This document shows positions 1-10,790 of a stretch of 64,000 nucleotides of DNA, in pieces. The notes beneath the pieces are model-generated. The model saw only the letters and a list, made by a program, of their open reading frames with translations, did no database searches and was not told where the DNA came from. The DNA is taken from positions 1 through 64,000 of the forward strand of contig JADKFU010000005.1 in NCBI GenBank assembly GCA_016717285.1, written 5' to 3'. This DNA is from Chitinophagaceae bacterium (GTDB taxonomy: Bacteria > Bacteroidota > Bacteroidia > Chitinophagales > UBA10324). A program made the translations under genes and the position numbers. The first letter of the stretch is position 1. Each line of letters starts with the position of its first letter.

Positions 1-194
1 ATTGGAAAGGCCTGATTGAACTAATGGATGAAATGTTGCGCGTGACTACAATCGATAAAGAGGATATGAAACTGATAATGTGGTGACGGATGATGTTGGA
101 AGCCATGGATCATTGCGTAAATATGCGATTGAAAACGTTTAGACTACAGCATAAGGATGAATGTAAAGCCGGTGAAGATTTTTGGAAGCAGTGA
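1..194 (+). pseudogene. C-terminal fragment of a LOG-family (lysine decarboxylase-like) protein, frameshifted
   Basis: The first readable frame gives WKGLIELMDEMLRVTTIDKE followed by DMKLI, then after an indel near base 88 EAMDHCVNMRLKTF and a stop at 192-194. A hydrophobic helix, an 'I..EDMKL' segment and a 'DD..EAMDH' segment in this order resemble the C-terminus of LOG/TIGR00730 nucleotide-binding proteins, which act as cytokinin-riboside-type phosphoribohydrolases. The 5' part lies outside the window. The frame is broken at least once, in the same style as the following genes, so sequence error is more likely than decay. The family assignment rests on a short tail and is moderate at best. 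Confidence 0.4.
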
Positions 195-201
195 AATAGT
201 A

Positions 202-372
202 GAATGGCCAATGGTCAATAGTCATTGGTCATTACTTCCCTCGATTGTCATGCCTAACGAAGGAAGAATCTATTTTGCTTGTATTTAATAATTTGACATT
301 TCTACATCCCGGTCATCACGGCACGGTAACACCTCAAAATCATTGGCACATTAAACCATCGGTACATCAATC
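202..372 (+). repeat. Dispersed intergenic repeat: GTCATT-type tract followed by a CATCGGTACATCAA-type block
   Basis: Bases 208-233 read as repeats of GGTCAAT/AGTCATT, and bases 342-370 hold CATTGGCACATTAAACC plus ATCGGTACATCAAT. The same two modules recur in the same relative order at 17,402-17,522 and, inverted, at 10,283-10,396. The second module alone is at 4,452-4,500. It sits directly upstream of purH. No coding potential seen. Confidence 0.55.
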
Positions 373-445
373 ACCCGATACGTCATACCTTAACCTTCTT
401 TTCCTTTTCTTTAGCACACGGAAAATTAACCCTCGACATGGTGAT

Positions 446-1985
446 TTGAAGATTGAACGCGCGTTGATATCCGTTTATCATAAAGATGGATTGGAACCCA
501 TTGTGAAAAAACTACACGAATTAGGCGTACAGTTGATTTCAACCGGCGGCACAGAAGCGTTTATTAAATCTTTGGATATACCGTTGAGTTGCTGTTGAAA
601 GTTTGGACTTTCCGGAAATTTAAGGTGGTCGTGAGAAGACGCTTCATCAGGATCAACATTCGGAGAACAGTCTTGGCGAAAGGCATTGTCTTCAGATATG
701 GCGCAAATGAAGAGCATGAAATTCCATCGATTTGATCTCTTAATAGTTGACTCTATCCGTTTGAAGAAACAGTAGCTTCCACCAATAACGAATCGGAATT
801 GGCAAGAAGATTGACATTGGCGGCATTTCACTTATTCGCGCGGCAGCAAAAAATTTCACAATGATGTATTGATTTGTGCTTCGCGAAATGAATATGCTGA
901 TCTGCTCCGGCTGTTGCAATCAAAAATGGGAGAACTGCAACGAAGACCGCCGTAATTTTGCTGTGAAAGCATTCAACGTGACTTCTCATTATGATACTGC
1001 CATCTTTAATTATTTCAATAAAGATAGCGCCGTAAACGTTTAAAGAAAGTATGTTGACAAAGCAAATCGCTGCGCTATGGTGAAAATCCACATCGCAAGG
1101 CACTTATTTCCGGAGACTTGAACGAACTCTTCGATCAACAACGGTAAGGAAGTATCTTATAACGGCAGCTTAGTAGATATTGATGCCGCTGTTGCATTGA
1201 TTGCCGGAAATTTGATCAACTCGGCCTGTCCGGTCATCAAACATACCAATCCTTGCGGTGTTGCAGAAGCGCCGGATTTAGTTGATGCGTGGATCAAAGC
1301 GTTGGCAGGTGATCGGGTTTCAGCGTTTGGTGGCATCATTGTGCTGAACGGAAGGTGAGCAAGACGGTTGCGGAAAAATCAATGAAATATTTTGAAGTGA
1401 TCATTACTCCGGCCCCGGGTCAGGATGCGTTGATTATTCACCGAAACAGAAAAGAACCGGATCATTATGCTGCAGAAAAAGGATCGGAAATAGCGCTTTC
1501 AAGGCCTATTGAATGGTGTGATTGAACAAAATAAAGACAAAGCGCTTGCAACGCCTGATACATTAAAAACAGTGACAAAGTTTCACCAACAGCGAACAAA
1601 TATCGAATTTATTGTTTGGCGAAAAATGTGTCAAGCATCTGAAATAAAGTACGATTGTATTGGCCAAAACAGTCAACTGGTAGGAAATGGGCTGCAGGAC
1701 AAACATCTCGTAGTGATGCATTGAACCAGGCGATTCACAAAGCCAAAGGAATCCGGTTTTCAATTGCAAGGCGCGGTATTGATTTCCGATGCTTTTTCCT
1801 TTCAGCGATTGCGTAGAGTTGCATACAGGGAAGGCATTGCTGCCATTCTTCAGCGGGAGGATCTATTGCGCGATAAAGATTCTATTGATAAGTACGATGA
1901 ATATGGAATACCAATGGTTTTCAAGTTGAGCGTGATTCAGGCATTAGGGAAGGATGGGAACACGGATGACACTTTGAAGCATTAA
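446..1985 (+). CDS. purH: Bifunctional AICAR transformylase / IMP cyclohydrolase (multiple frameshifts)
   Basis: PurH performs the last two steps of IMP synthesis: formylation of AICAR and ring closure. The N-terminal MGS-like cyclohydrolase domain is visible as ALISVYHKDGLE and LISTGGTEAF, followed by KTLHP-like, IDIGGISLIRAAAKN-like and AFNVTSHYDTAIFNYF segments. The transformylase domain follows as LRYGENPHRK-like, KHTNPCGVAEAPDLVDAW, VSAFGGIIV, the SDAFS... segment and RDKDSIDKYDEYGIPMVF, ending in a '..LKH' tail just as PurH proteins do. Span (1,540 bp) fits the usual ~510 residues. At least ten frame changes occur, yet motif content is intact, so the real gene is probably whole. The most likely start is at a TTG (446-448) that may itself be a miscalled ATG. 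Confidence 0.85.
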
Positions 1986-2115
1986 CAATCTTCCATTTGT
2001 TTCGTCCGGCCCGGGGGGGGCGACATTTTTATTTCTCTTGGTTTACAATTGTTGTTGTTGTCCAGCGATGTTGGGAAACACCAATTGTTACAAATCGCGT
2101 GTCCCGGAGGGTGAA

Positions 2116-2727
2116 CTACCAGATTCCAACCTGTTTCGCTATAATTTTAAATTGTACGAAGTTAGGTACTGTCCGATAAAAAATCTTCTTTTTGATAATG
2201 ACCATAATTCGAGCAGCGTAAAAACGCACTAATCTGCCATTATATAAATCAGAGGAAGAGTCAATGCGCTGATAAACATTCGCATACTTTACGAAAAACA
2301 TTGAGGTGTCAATCACATTACAATATCCGGTATCAATGCGGGCACCAGTAGAAAATAAAGTGTCCAGCCGGATAATTCTCTTTAACCATAGCAATCCTTG
2401 TCCCACTTTCACGGTAGAAACATAATTTACAGTATAAAAGAAGCTGGTCGAGTAAGTATAGTAACCTTCCGAGTAATTCATAATTACCTGCTTGTCTTTA
2501 CAGCTATCAAAAATGGTGTCCGCCCGGTAGTCAAATGAAGTTACGATTACACTGTCGCGTTCACCGGTAGTAGTGTTTTCATAAACCCAAAAGGTGCCGG
2601 TTTAAAAATGCCAATGTCAGGCACTTCTTTGTCTGCAAACAAAAAGTATCGGATCGGTTTACAACTGTTGCAGCCGCATGGAACAGATTCATCCACATAG
2701 TGATGAATACTATCACAAAAATTTCAT
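2116..2727 (-). CDS. Secreted hypothetical protein (frameshifted)
   Basis: Reading leftward from an ATG at 2,727, and correcting an early indel, gives a signal-peptide-like start (MKFL..VIVFITMWMNLFHAA). Then comes a KEVPDIGIFKPGTFWVYE-like segment and a GERDSVIV stretch, followed by an open stretch beginning MNYSEGYYTYSTSFFYTVNY and ending at 2,116. The 'FKPGTFWVYENTTTGERDS' pattern is common in small secreted Bacteroidota proteins that start with a 'nonfunctional-looking' beta-sandwich. No named family recognised. At least two indels break the frame. It is convergent with purH. Confidence 0.45.
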
Positions 2728-2837
2728 TCCAAATAGTAATTTGTTTTTATGATGACTCAGACTATAAAGGATTAAACAAGTTGCAAAAGATAACCACTAG
2801 CACTTTGTTACGTATTTGGTTTTTAGCATATAACTAA

Positions 2838-4171
2838 TCATTCTTCCCCCAAAATAATCTCCACACCCTCCGATTCATTGCACTACCGCGTTCATTCGTA
2901 TTGTCCGCAATCGGATTTTCGAAATTATAACCGGCAATTTCAATTTTGGCAGGAGGTAACGCCATTGGCTACCAAAAAACTCATCACGGCATTTGCACGG
3001 CTTTCTGACAGGCGCTGATTGTATTTTTTGATCCCTGATTGTCGGTATAGCCATAGAGCTCACATTTAAAACGGGTATGTCCTTTAAGGTAATTGGTAAG
3101 GCCTTTCAATTCATCTTTGGATGTATCGGGAATGGTATAGGAGGCCGTTTCGAAATTAATATTCGTGACATTGAACCGTTCATACGCAGCTTCTTCCTTT
3201 GAATAGAATCTTTTAGTGGCTTTGTGACACCGGTTTTCAAACCAAAAATGCTGTCGAAATTGTTTGGCGCTCAGGTCCTGATAATCTTTAAATTTAGTTT
3301 GGCCGGGATCTTTTTGCTGATGAATGAACCTCTTTCGAGAAATACACCGGAATCGTATTGCGGATCACCTACGTCGCCGATGGCAATTTTCGTGTGGTAT
3401 TTCTTAAACGGAACCCATAAGCGGAAGCGGTGAGCGACAGTCATGCCATCGTGTTGCACCGAATTCACAAGATTCTGATTGAGCTTCTTCAGTTTCTTTT
3501 TATTGATCTCATAAGTGTCGCTGAGGGTATAATTGGGTTTTATTTTTCTTCTGTCCGGGAAGATTTTTCTTCAGCTCTACTTTTGAAATAGTCGTTGTCG
3601 ATGTAATATCCTTCATTCTCTTTGTCATTAATAGTATTGATGGTAACTGGTAGAAGGGTCTTCGGTATCACTGCGAGATTTTTATTATTCAGCTTTTCAC
3701 CATCAATGATAAATCCAAAAACATCATTGTAACGGGAACCTACGTATTCAGGATATTCTTCAGACCCGAAAGCATAAGAGAAGGAAATGTGATTGTTGAA
3801 AGGAATGAAATCGAATTCAAAATGCTTACATCATACGTTACGCTCCGGCAAATCTTATTCAGATCGCGGTCGCCTTTCGGCCGCTTCTTCACCGGGATCC
3901 ATGAAGTTGGTGGTGATGTAGGGTGTATTATTCGGGCCATTGGCATTAAATACGCTGCCGGTGGAAAGCAGGATGCCATCGTCAATACCGACAGCATTTG
4001 TTTCATTCCTGAAATACGCAATACCAACTTTGGGACCTGTAAATGATATATTGCCTGCACGAATCCCTGACCTAAAAGGAAACTGTCAACGAGTTGTTTT
4101 GCTGAAAAGAAGTGTCGCATATTACCTGTGCATTCACGTTTTTGTTTTCACCAATAAAAAGGAAGGACCAT
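2838..4171 (-). CDS. Choice-of-anchor L domain protein with C-terminal OmpA-like peptidoglycan-binding domain (frameshifted)
   Basis: A signal-peptide-like start (MVLPF..., indel soon after) leads to segments typical of the choice-of-anchor L domain: QLVDSFLLG, VGIDDGILLSTGSVFNANGP and FSYAFGSEEYPEYVGSRYND with VFGFIIDG. The C-terminal ~110 residues are an OmpA-C domain: FETASYTIPDTSKDELKGL, GYTDNQGS, QRLSESRANAV and NERGSAMNRRVEIIL, the last carrying the usual peptidoglycan-binding Asn/Arg positions. It would therefore be anchored to peptidoglycan from the periplasm or outer membrane. Several frame changes, including near 4,150, 4,030, 3,850 and 3,550, split it. Domain calls are by motif recognition. 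Confidence 0.65.
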
Positions 4172-4613
4172 AAAATTAAATATTGGAATACGGAATAGTA
4201 GCTACGCTGCATTTGTCGGACTCTCTTTTCGAAAGATGGTAAATTTACGAAAACGGAAAAGAAGCAGTTGGTATTTTAGACCGTGTAAAGGATTTTATTG
4301 AAATATACAGGTTGCTATCAGCTAAGCAATTATGATTCACTTGTGAATGGTCGGTTTTAAGTGGTTTATTTTTTCGTAGGTCGTAACATAGGCCCATTTT
4401 AATTGAAAAAGCTGAATTAAATTATGGAGACTAAAAAAATTAAGGTATCAAAATCGGCGCATCGGCACATCAAATCAATGCCAGATCATCAGATCAATAC
4501 ACCAGCATATGACCTCCTCAACTGCTCTCAATAAAATTCCCACCATTATTCATTTCTTTTTTTGAACTTTGCACGCAATTTTTGAAACCAGCCCGCTACA
4601 GGGAAAATACACG
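4172..4613. other. Divergent intergenic region upstream of mreB
   Basis: About 440 bp between two divergent genes. It holds no convincing gene. Bases 4,452-4,500 contain the CATCGGCACATCAAAT repeat module shared with 17,510 and (inverted) 10,284. GAACTTTGC at 4,565-4,573 resembles a Bacteroidota -7 promoter element (TAnnTTTG) with one mismatch, about 40 bp ahead of the mreB start; no clear -33 element is seen. Confidence 0.35.
4452..4500 (+). repeat. Dispersed intergenic repeat, ATCGGCACATCAAAT module
   Basis: Tandem ATCGGCGC/ATCGGCACATC followed by two ATCA-rich echoes (CAGATCATCAGATCAATAC). Matches the second module of the repeats at 202-372, 10,283-10,396 and 17,402-17,522; here the GTCATT tract is missing. 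Confidence 0.5.
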
Positions 4614-5633
4614 ATGAAATTATTCAATTTTCTGACGCAGGAGATAGCGATTGATCTCGGTACAGCCAATACCGTCATTATACACAACGATAAAGTGGTG
4701 GTGGATGAACCATCCATAGTAGCCATCAACCGCACTACCAATAAGGTGGTAGCCGTTGGGAAGAAAGCCATGCAGATGCATGAGAAAACCCACGACAACC
4801 TGAAAACTATCCGTCCATTAAAGGATGGTGTGATTGCCGACTTTAACGCGGCAGAAACAATGATCCGCGAGATGATCAAAATGATCAACCCGAAAGGATT
4901 TTTTGTTTACGCCAACATGGCGCATGGTGATTTGTATCCCGAGTAGCATCACGGAAGTGGAGAAGAGCTGTGCGTGATTCTGCAGAACAGGCCGGCGCAC
5001 GTGAAGTCTACCTCATACATGAACCAATGGCCGCAGCCCTGGGTATCGGTATTGATGTGGAAGAACCTGTCGGACACATGATCATTGACATTGGAGGAGG
5101 AACAACCGGCATTTCGGTGATCGCATTGGCCGGCATTGTATGTGATCAATCCATTCGTATTGCCGGCGATGAATTTACTGCTGACATCATGGATTATATC
5201 CGTCGCCAGCATAATATGCTGGTAGGTGAACGAACTGCTGAAGCGATCAAGATCAACGTGGGTGCAGCTATTGTAGACTTAGACGATCCTCCGGAAGATT
5301 TTGCCGTTCATGGCCGTGATCTGATGACTGGTATTCCCAAGCAGATCACTGTTAATTACCAGGAAATTGCACATGCGCTTGATAAATCCATTTCAAAATT
5401 GAAGAAGCAGTGCTGAAGGCATTAGAAACTACGCCACCTGAACTTGCTTCTGATATTCATCGCTCAGGATTGCATCTTACCGGCGGTGGCGCGTTGCTTC
5501 GTGGATTGGATAAGCGTCTTTCCCTGAAAACAAAACTTCCGGTAAGTGTGGCGGATGATCCGTTGCGCGCTGTAGTGCGGGAACCGGCATTGCCTTAAAA
5601 AATATTTACCGTTTCCCTTTCCTGATGACTTAA
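4614..5633 (+). CDS. mreB: Rod-shape-determining protein MreB (actin homologue; frameshifted)
   Basis: Bacterial actin that organises the elongation machinery under the inner membrane. The start MKLFNFLTQEIAIDLGTANT is canonical, with the phosphate-1 loop DLGTANT. The second nucleotide-binding loop appears as IDIGGGTTGISVIALAG. EPMAAALGIGIDV, ERTAEAIKI, GRDLMTGIP and LTGGGALLRGLD all match, and the C-terminus is KNIYRFPFLMT. Four indels break the frame: an extra G near 4,922, a loss near 4,965, an A-run deletion near 5,396, and a G-run deletion near 5,580. Correcting them gives one protein of about 340 residues, the normal size. First gene of the mre-mrd cluster; mreC follows after 73 bp. Confidence 0.95.
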
Positions 5634-5706
5634 CGGCATTGGGCGTCATTCCAAATAAAGTGTGGAATTAAAACCTGCTAACGAATGACCACTTATTATT
5701 TCCGGC

Positions 5707-6541
5707 ATGCGTAATCTCTTTTCCTTTATTTATCATTACCGTGCTTTCTTCCTTTTCCTTTTCCTTGAGGTGATCTGTGTGGTATTGATGATTCAAAACA
5801 GCGGCTATCAGCGCGCAGCCATTCTCAATATCAGCGATGAGGTGGTGGGAAAATCATTTACCGTTTATACAGAAGTAACAGGATACCTGAGATTGGGCGA
5901 ACATAACAAAGAACTCGCCATGGAGAACGCGCAGTTACGCACGAACCAGGCTGCTTCTTTTTATGTAGATACCTCGAAAGTGCAGGTAAAGAAAGACTCA
6001 GCAGGCAGACAGTTTTACGCCTATATTCCAGCGGAAGTGGTACAGATTTCCACGAATCGTATTAATAATTATATCATCATCAACAAAGGCCGCGATCAGG
6101 GAATTGCTCCCCGCATGGCTGTAATCAGTCCATCAGGTGTGGTTGGTATTGTAAAGAATGTATCCGATCATTTTGCCAGTTTATATTCTTTGCTTCATTC
6201 GCAGGTAACGGTGAGTGCACGTGTGAGAAGGGAAGGAAGTCGTGGCACGATCAAATGGGATGGAGAAAGTCCAAATTTCGTAAACCTTGAAGAGATCACC
6301 CGTCAGGAACAATTACACAACGGTGATACTATTTTTTACGAGTGGTGTTTCGCGTATTTTTCCGGATGATATTCCTATCGGAACCATTGAACGTTTCTCA
6401 TTAAAGGAACCGGGCAATTTTTACAATATAAGGGTAAGGCTGACAGCGGATTTTAACAAACTGGACTACGTGTATGTTGTCAATAATCTCATGAGCGGCG
6501 AAATAGATTCACTGGTTAACAAAACGGAAGATGTTAAGTAG
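5707..6541 (+). CDS. mreC: Rod-shape-determining protein MreC (frameshifted)
   Basis: Periplasmic scaffold of the elongasome. An N-terminal membrane segment (FFLFLFLEVICVVLMIQ) is followed by a coiled-coil-like stretch and the MreC beta domains: AEVVQISTNRINNYIIINKG, GVVGIVKNVSDHFASLYSLL and a final DYVYVVNNLMSGEID. One extra T in a T-run at about 6,340 shifts the frame; after correction GDTIFTSGVSRIFPDDIPIG reads through to the stop. The stop overlaps the mreD start by 11 bp, implying co-translation. Confidence 0.92.
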
Positions 6542-7054
6542 GATCATCGGATATTTCATACGGTTTGCCTTGCTTGCTTTTGCACAGGTGATGATTCTTA
6601 ATAATGTACACCTTCATGGTTTATTCAACCCCTACATTTATCCGCTGTTCATTCTGTTGCTTCCTTTTGAAACTCCGCCATCGCTGGTGCTCATCATTGG
6701 TTTCCTGTGCGGAATTGTGATTGATCTGTATTCCAATTCGCTTGGATTGCATGCTGCTGCAACAACAGTGGTGGCGTTTCTTCGTCCTTACATGATCAAT
6801 CTATTAAGGCCCGCGGCAGGTTATCAGCCGGAAGACAGACCCACTATCGCTTCAATGGGTTTTCTTTGGTTTATGGTTTATGCATCGGTATTGGTATTCA
6901 TGCATCACCTGGTTTTTTTCATGATAGAAACATTGAGTTTTAGTCAATTTTTATTCGTGATCTCCAAGATTGCAGTAAGCACTGCCATATCAGTGCACTG
7001 ATGGTGACCTTGCAATATTTATTCTACAGGCGAAAGAAACGGGCGATATTGTGA
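6531..7054 (+). CDS. mreD: Rod-shape-determining protein MreD (frameshifted near the end)
   Basis: Small polytopic inner-membrane partner of MreC. The protein is almost wholly hydrophobic, with about five to six membrane segments, starting MLSRIIGYFIRFALLAFAQ and containing ILLLPFETPPSLVLIIGF, typical of the Bacteroidota MreD family. An indel near 6,990 creates a premature stop; in the corrected frame the end is ISALMVTLQYLFYRRKKRAIL, stopping at 7,052-7,054. Its start lies inside mreC. Confidence 0.85.
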
Positions 7055-7189
7055 ATACTGCTTTGCCGGCACACACTGTTATTTTTTCTGCATATCTTTT
7101 TGAAACAACTGTTGAGAATCATATTTCGAAATGTAATTTTGCTGCCGCTTTCCAAATAATATTTTATCCGTTAGTTTAACGGAGCCATC

Positions 7190-9061
7190 ATGACCGATTT
7201 ATTTCAGCAACGACGTTTTACTTTACAGTATGCCATGGTGATTGTAGTGGCCATTTTTGTGGCCAGGCTTTTTATCTCCAAATTGTCAATAAGGATTACA
7301 AACAGCTTGCGAATGCAAATGTGTTGCGGCAGGTCACTGTGTTTCCTGCGCGCGGATTGGTATTTGACCGTAATGGGAAACTAATTATCGACAATCAAAA
7401 AGAATACGATCTGTGGGTAGTCCCAGGGGCAGGTGAAAGAACTCGATACGCTGGGCTTCTGTGACCTGCTTGGTATTTCGGATACCACTTTTAAGGAAAC
7501 ACTTCGCAAAGCCAGTCAATACTCGCGTTACAAACCTTCCTTGTTTGTAAAAGGAATTTCGGTAGAAAAGTATGCGACTGTGCAGGAAGAACTCTATCTG
7601 TTTCCCCGGATTTTATGGTCAGGTGCGAACAGTGCGCGCGTATCCTTATCATTCGGCGGCACACACACTTGGCTATATTAGTGAGGTAACTCCCAAACAA
7701 ATAGAACAATCAAACGGATATTACCGGCAGGGTGATTATGTTGGCACCGGAGGTATCGAACAGTCTTATGAAAAAGTATTACGTGGCGTAAAAGGAACCC
7801 GCTTTGTTTTGGTGGATGTACATAACCGTGAGCAGGGTAGTTTTAATGAGGGAAAATTTGATACCGCCGCTATTCCCGGGTTCAACATGATCAGTTCGCT
7901 GGATATTACATTACAGCAATATGGTGAACAATTGATGAATGGCAAAGTTGGAAGTGTGGTTGCTATTGAACCTGCTACCGGCGAAGTGCTGGCAATGGTA
8001 AGCAGTCCGGGTTACGATCCATCTTTACTTACAGGCCAGGATCGTGGAAAAATTTCAGGAAGCTGTTGCTTGACAGTTCCAATCCACTGTTCAACCGCCC
8101 AATCAAAGCTTCTTATCCACCAGGCTCAACGTATAAACCTACCCTGGCATTAATAGGGTTGCAGGAAGGCTCCATACATGAGTTCAGCACGTATCCTTGT
8201 CCGGGAGCGTATTATGTGGGAAGTTTGAGAGTAGGTTGTCATCATTCAGGTTTTGTTCCCGGAGTCTCCAATGCCATTCAGCATAGCTGCAATAGTTATT
8301 TCTGTAACTATTTCAGAAGAACGATAGATCATGACAGCACAAAAAATGTAGCAGAAGGGTTGGATAAATGGAAAGCCATGCTGGCCACATTTGGTATTGG
8401 TGTAAAAACAGGGCTCGACTTACCGAATGAAGGATATGGTTTTGTTCCCGGATCAGCGTATTATGATAAAATTTATGGCAAAGGTTCATGGAATTCTGTT
8501 GGAGTGGTTTCTCTTGGTATTGGCCAGGGTGAGTTGGGTGAAACACCGTTGCAAATGGCCAATGTGATAGCTGCGATTGCAAACAGAGGTTATTGGGTAG
8601 CACCGCACCTGGTGAAAAAGATTATTGATGATGATTCGACATTGAAGAAAACAATTGTAAAACACACCGTGCCGGTTGATCCATCCTATTTTGACCTGGT
8701 AATTCAAGGGATGGAATTGGTAGTGGAAGCAGGAACAGGCAGGGTTGCACAGATTCCAGGTGTAAGCATTGCAGGAAAAACCGGAACGGCCGAAAATCCG
8801 CATGGAGATGATCACTCTCTCTTTGTGTGTTACGCACCGATTGAAAATCCTAAGATTGCAATTGCGGTGATTGTGGAAAATGCGGGTTTCGGTGCAACTT
8901 ATGGAGCGCCCATCGCGAGTTTAATGATGGAAAAATATTTGAATGATACCATTTCTGCACCCAGGAAATACCTTGAAGAGCGAATGTTTACCACCCATCT
9001 TATTTCAATAATCAAACCTGATTGGAACGGCCCGTTAATAAAGGAATTGATTGGATCATGA
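7190..9061 (+). CDS. mrdA: Penicillin-binding protein 2, peptidoglycan transpeptidase (frameshifted)
   Basis: Class B PBP of the elongasome. One N-terminal membrane segment (LQYAMVIVVAIFVARLF) is followed by the dimerisation part (PARGLVFDRNGKLIIDNQ; YDLWVVPG) and the transpeptidase domain. The three active-site motifs are present: STYK in PPGSTYKPTLAL (around 8,115-8,130), SCN in QHSCNSYF, and KTG in IAGKTGTAENP. Frame changes fall in homopolymers at about 7,275 (T-run), 7,425 (G-run), 7,603 (C-run) and 8,050 (A-run). After correction the length (~620 residues) is normal. The next gene, rodA, overlaps its 3' end. Confidence 0.93.
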
Positions 9062-10280
9062 TCAGCTTATACCTGTCATTGGTGCTGATTGGCTGGTTAT
9101 CGATTTTTGCTGCAACTTACGATGAACTGCAACCAAGCATTTTTGATATTGATCGTGCTTATGGCCGTCAGTTTCTCTGGATCATGGGAGCAGCTCTGCT
9201 GGCTGGTGCGGTATTACTGACGGATAGCAAGTTTTATCCTGCGTTTGCATATGTTATTTACAGTGCTGTGATGTTGTTGGTATTGGCAGTATTTGTAATT
9301 GGCAGCACTGTGAAAGGAGATAAGAACTGGATTGATATAGGAAGTTTTCAGTTGCAGCCTTCTGAGTTTGCAAAATTCGCGACCAGCCTTGCGATTGCCA
9401 AATACCTGAGCGGCATGAACATTAACATGAAGCTGATGCGGACCCGAATTATTGCAATCACATTTTTTATGTTTCCTGCTGCACTGATATTGTTACAGGG
9501 CGATGCAGGGTCATCAATTGTATATGTTGCTTTTTTCCTGGTGATGTTTCGTTTCGGCTTACCACGCTCCTACCTGGCCATTGGTTTATATGTGATCATG
9601 CTTTCCGTGCTGTCATTGGTAATTGATAAATACTTACTGATACTGATTTTGTTTTTGATTGGAGGACTGTTATTATTTTTTTTCGCGGAGAAACAGGCAA
9701 GTGCTTTTCACATTGATCGCGGCATTTGTGTTGTCATCGGGATATGTACTCACCACTGATTTTGTGTTCAATAATTTACTGGAACCGCATCAGCAACAAC
9801 GTGTGAGTGTTTTGTTAGGTAAGGAAGTAAAGGTAAAAGACGCTGATTACAATGTCAGACAGTCAAAAATTGCAATTGGTTCTGGTGGCTTGTGGGGAAA
9901 GGGATTTTTAAAGGGAACACTTACCAAGTATAATTTTGTGCCGGAGCAAAGCACTGATTTTATTTTTTGCACGATTGGCGAAGAATATGGATTTTTTAGG
10001 AAGCACGCTTTTGCTGCTGCTTTTCCTCACCTTGCTTTTGCGGATACTGCATGTTGCACAACGACAGCGATCAAGATTTTCGATGATTTATGCATATGGT
10101 GTTGCTTCAATCATCTTCTTTCACCTGTTGATTAATGTTGGAATGACGATTGGCTTAATGCCTGTAATAGGAATTCCGTTGCCTTTTATAAGTTATGGTG
10201 GTTCTTCATTGTGGTCATTTACTATCTTACTGTTTATTCTGGTGAAATTGGATGGAGACCGGTTGGCGGTGTTGCGGTGA
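9022..10280 (+). CDS. rodA: RodA, SEDS-family peptidoglycan glycosyltransferase (frameshifted)
   Basis: Lipid II polymerase acting with PBP2. About ten membrane segments are seen. Family motifs include GIDWIMISLYLSLVLIGW at the N-terminus, KGDKNWIDIGSFQLQPSEFAK (the conserved WI.iG.f..QPSEfaK stretch), LQGDAGSSIVY and the C-terminal VIGIPLPFISYGGSSLW. The TTG at 9,022 follows a stop directly and is chosen because homology starts before the first ATG (9,058). Indels near 9,697 and in a T-run near 9,991 split the frame. Last gene of the elongation operon. Confidence 0.92.
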
Positions 10281-10282
10281 GT

Positions 10283-10396
10283 TGATGTGCCGATAATATG
10301 ATGTGCCGATGCCCCGATTATTAACACCTAACCCATCAACCAGATAGTGACTCAACAACTCAATGACCAATGACTTTTTACTAACGACTAACGACT
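10283..10396 (-). repeat. Dispersed intergenic repeat, inverted copy of the GTCATT / ATCGGCACATC element
   Basis: On the minus strand this reads GTCGTTAGTCGTTAGT...GTCATTGGTCATTGAG and then two ATCGGCACATCA blocks, the same module order as on the plus strand at 202-372 and 17,402-17,522. It separates rodA from the DUF4286 gene. Confidence 0.55.
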
Positions 10397-10420
10397 TATT
10401 CTCGCTACCCACTACTAACC

Positions 10421-10726
10421 ATGCTCCTCTACAACGTAACCATACAAATCGCAAAAGACGCGGAAACCGAATGGCTGCACTGGATGAAGACCAGGCATAT
10501 TCCTGATGTACTCCTGACCGGACAATTTGTTGAAGCACGCATCAGCAGATTGCTTGACCAGCCTGATGATGAAGATTCGACTTACGTTATTCAATACCAA
10601 TGTGAGAGCCTGGAAAAATTCAATTATTATATCGATGTCTATGCTACTGCACTACGGGAAGAATTCAATCAACGTTATAAAGATAAATTCGTGTTATTCA
10701 GAACGCTGATGGAAGTGGTGGGATAA
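10421..10726 (+). CDS. DUF4286 family protein
   Basis: A 101-residue soluble protein starting MLLYNVTIQIAKDAETEWLH, with MKTRHIPDVLLTGQFVEARI and YVIQYQCESLEKFNYYIDVY. This fits the DUF4286 family, a dimeric alpha-beta-barrel-like (ferredoxin-fold) group common in Bacteroidota; function unknown. Intact reading frame, the first clean gene in the window. It stops 5 bp before the severed tail of the LamG gene on the other strand. Confidence 0.8.
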   Translation: MLLYNVTIQIAKDAETEWLHWMKTRHIPDVLLTGQFVEARISRLLDQPDDEDSTYVIQYQCESLEKFNYYIDVYATALREEFNQRYKDKFVLFRTLMEVVG

Positions 10727-10730
10727 AAAA

Positions 10731-10790
10731 CTACCGTGAACAGGTAATTACTTTCCTTAAAAGGCTTTCACTATCAGTTTTAACGTTTAA
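10731..10790 (-). pseudogene. Severed 3' end of the LamG/T9SS gene, stranded beyond the IS element
   Basis: On the minus strand, reading across the target-site copy TTAAA, the codons give L-N-V-K-T-D-S-E-S-L-L-R-K-V-I-T-C-S-R-stop. This is a normal end for a T9SS type A sorting domain, with a hydrophobic strand and basic residues. It is exactly in frame with the gene interrupted at 12,227, so the two parts made one protein before the IS insertion. Confidence 0.85.

Noticed and set aside
478..1103. Minus-strand open frames opposite purH
   Set aside because: They lie antisense to recognisable PurH motifs and show no family features.
446..1985. purH as a true pseudogene
   Set aside because: All downstream essential genes show the same homopolymer-type shifts while keeping motifs, and the block ends abruptly at ~10.3 kb; sequence error fits better.
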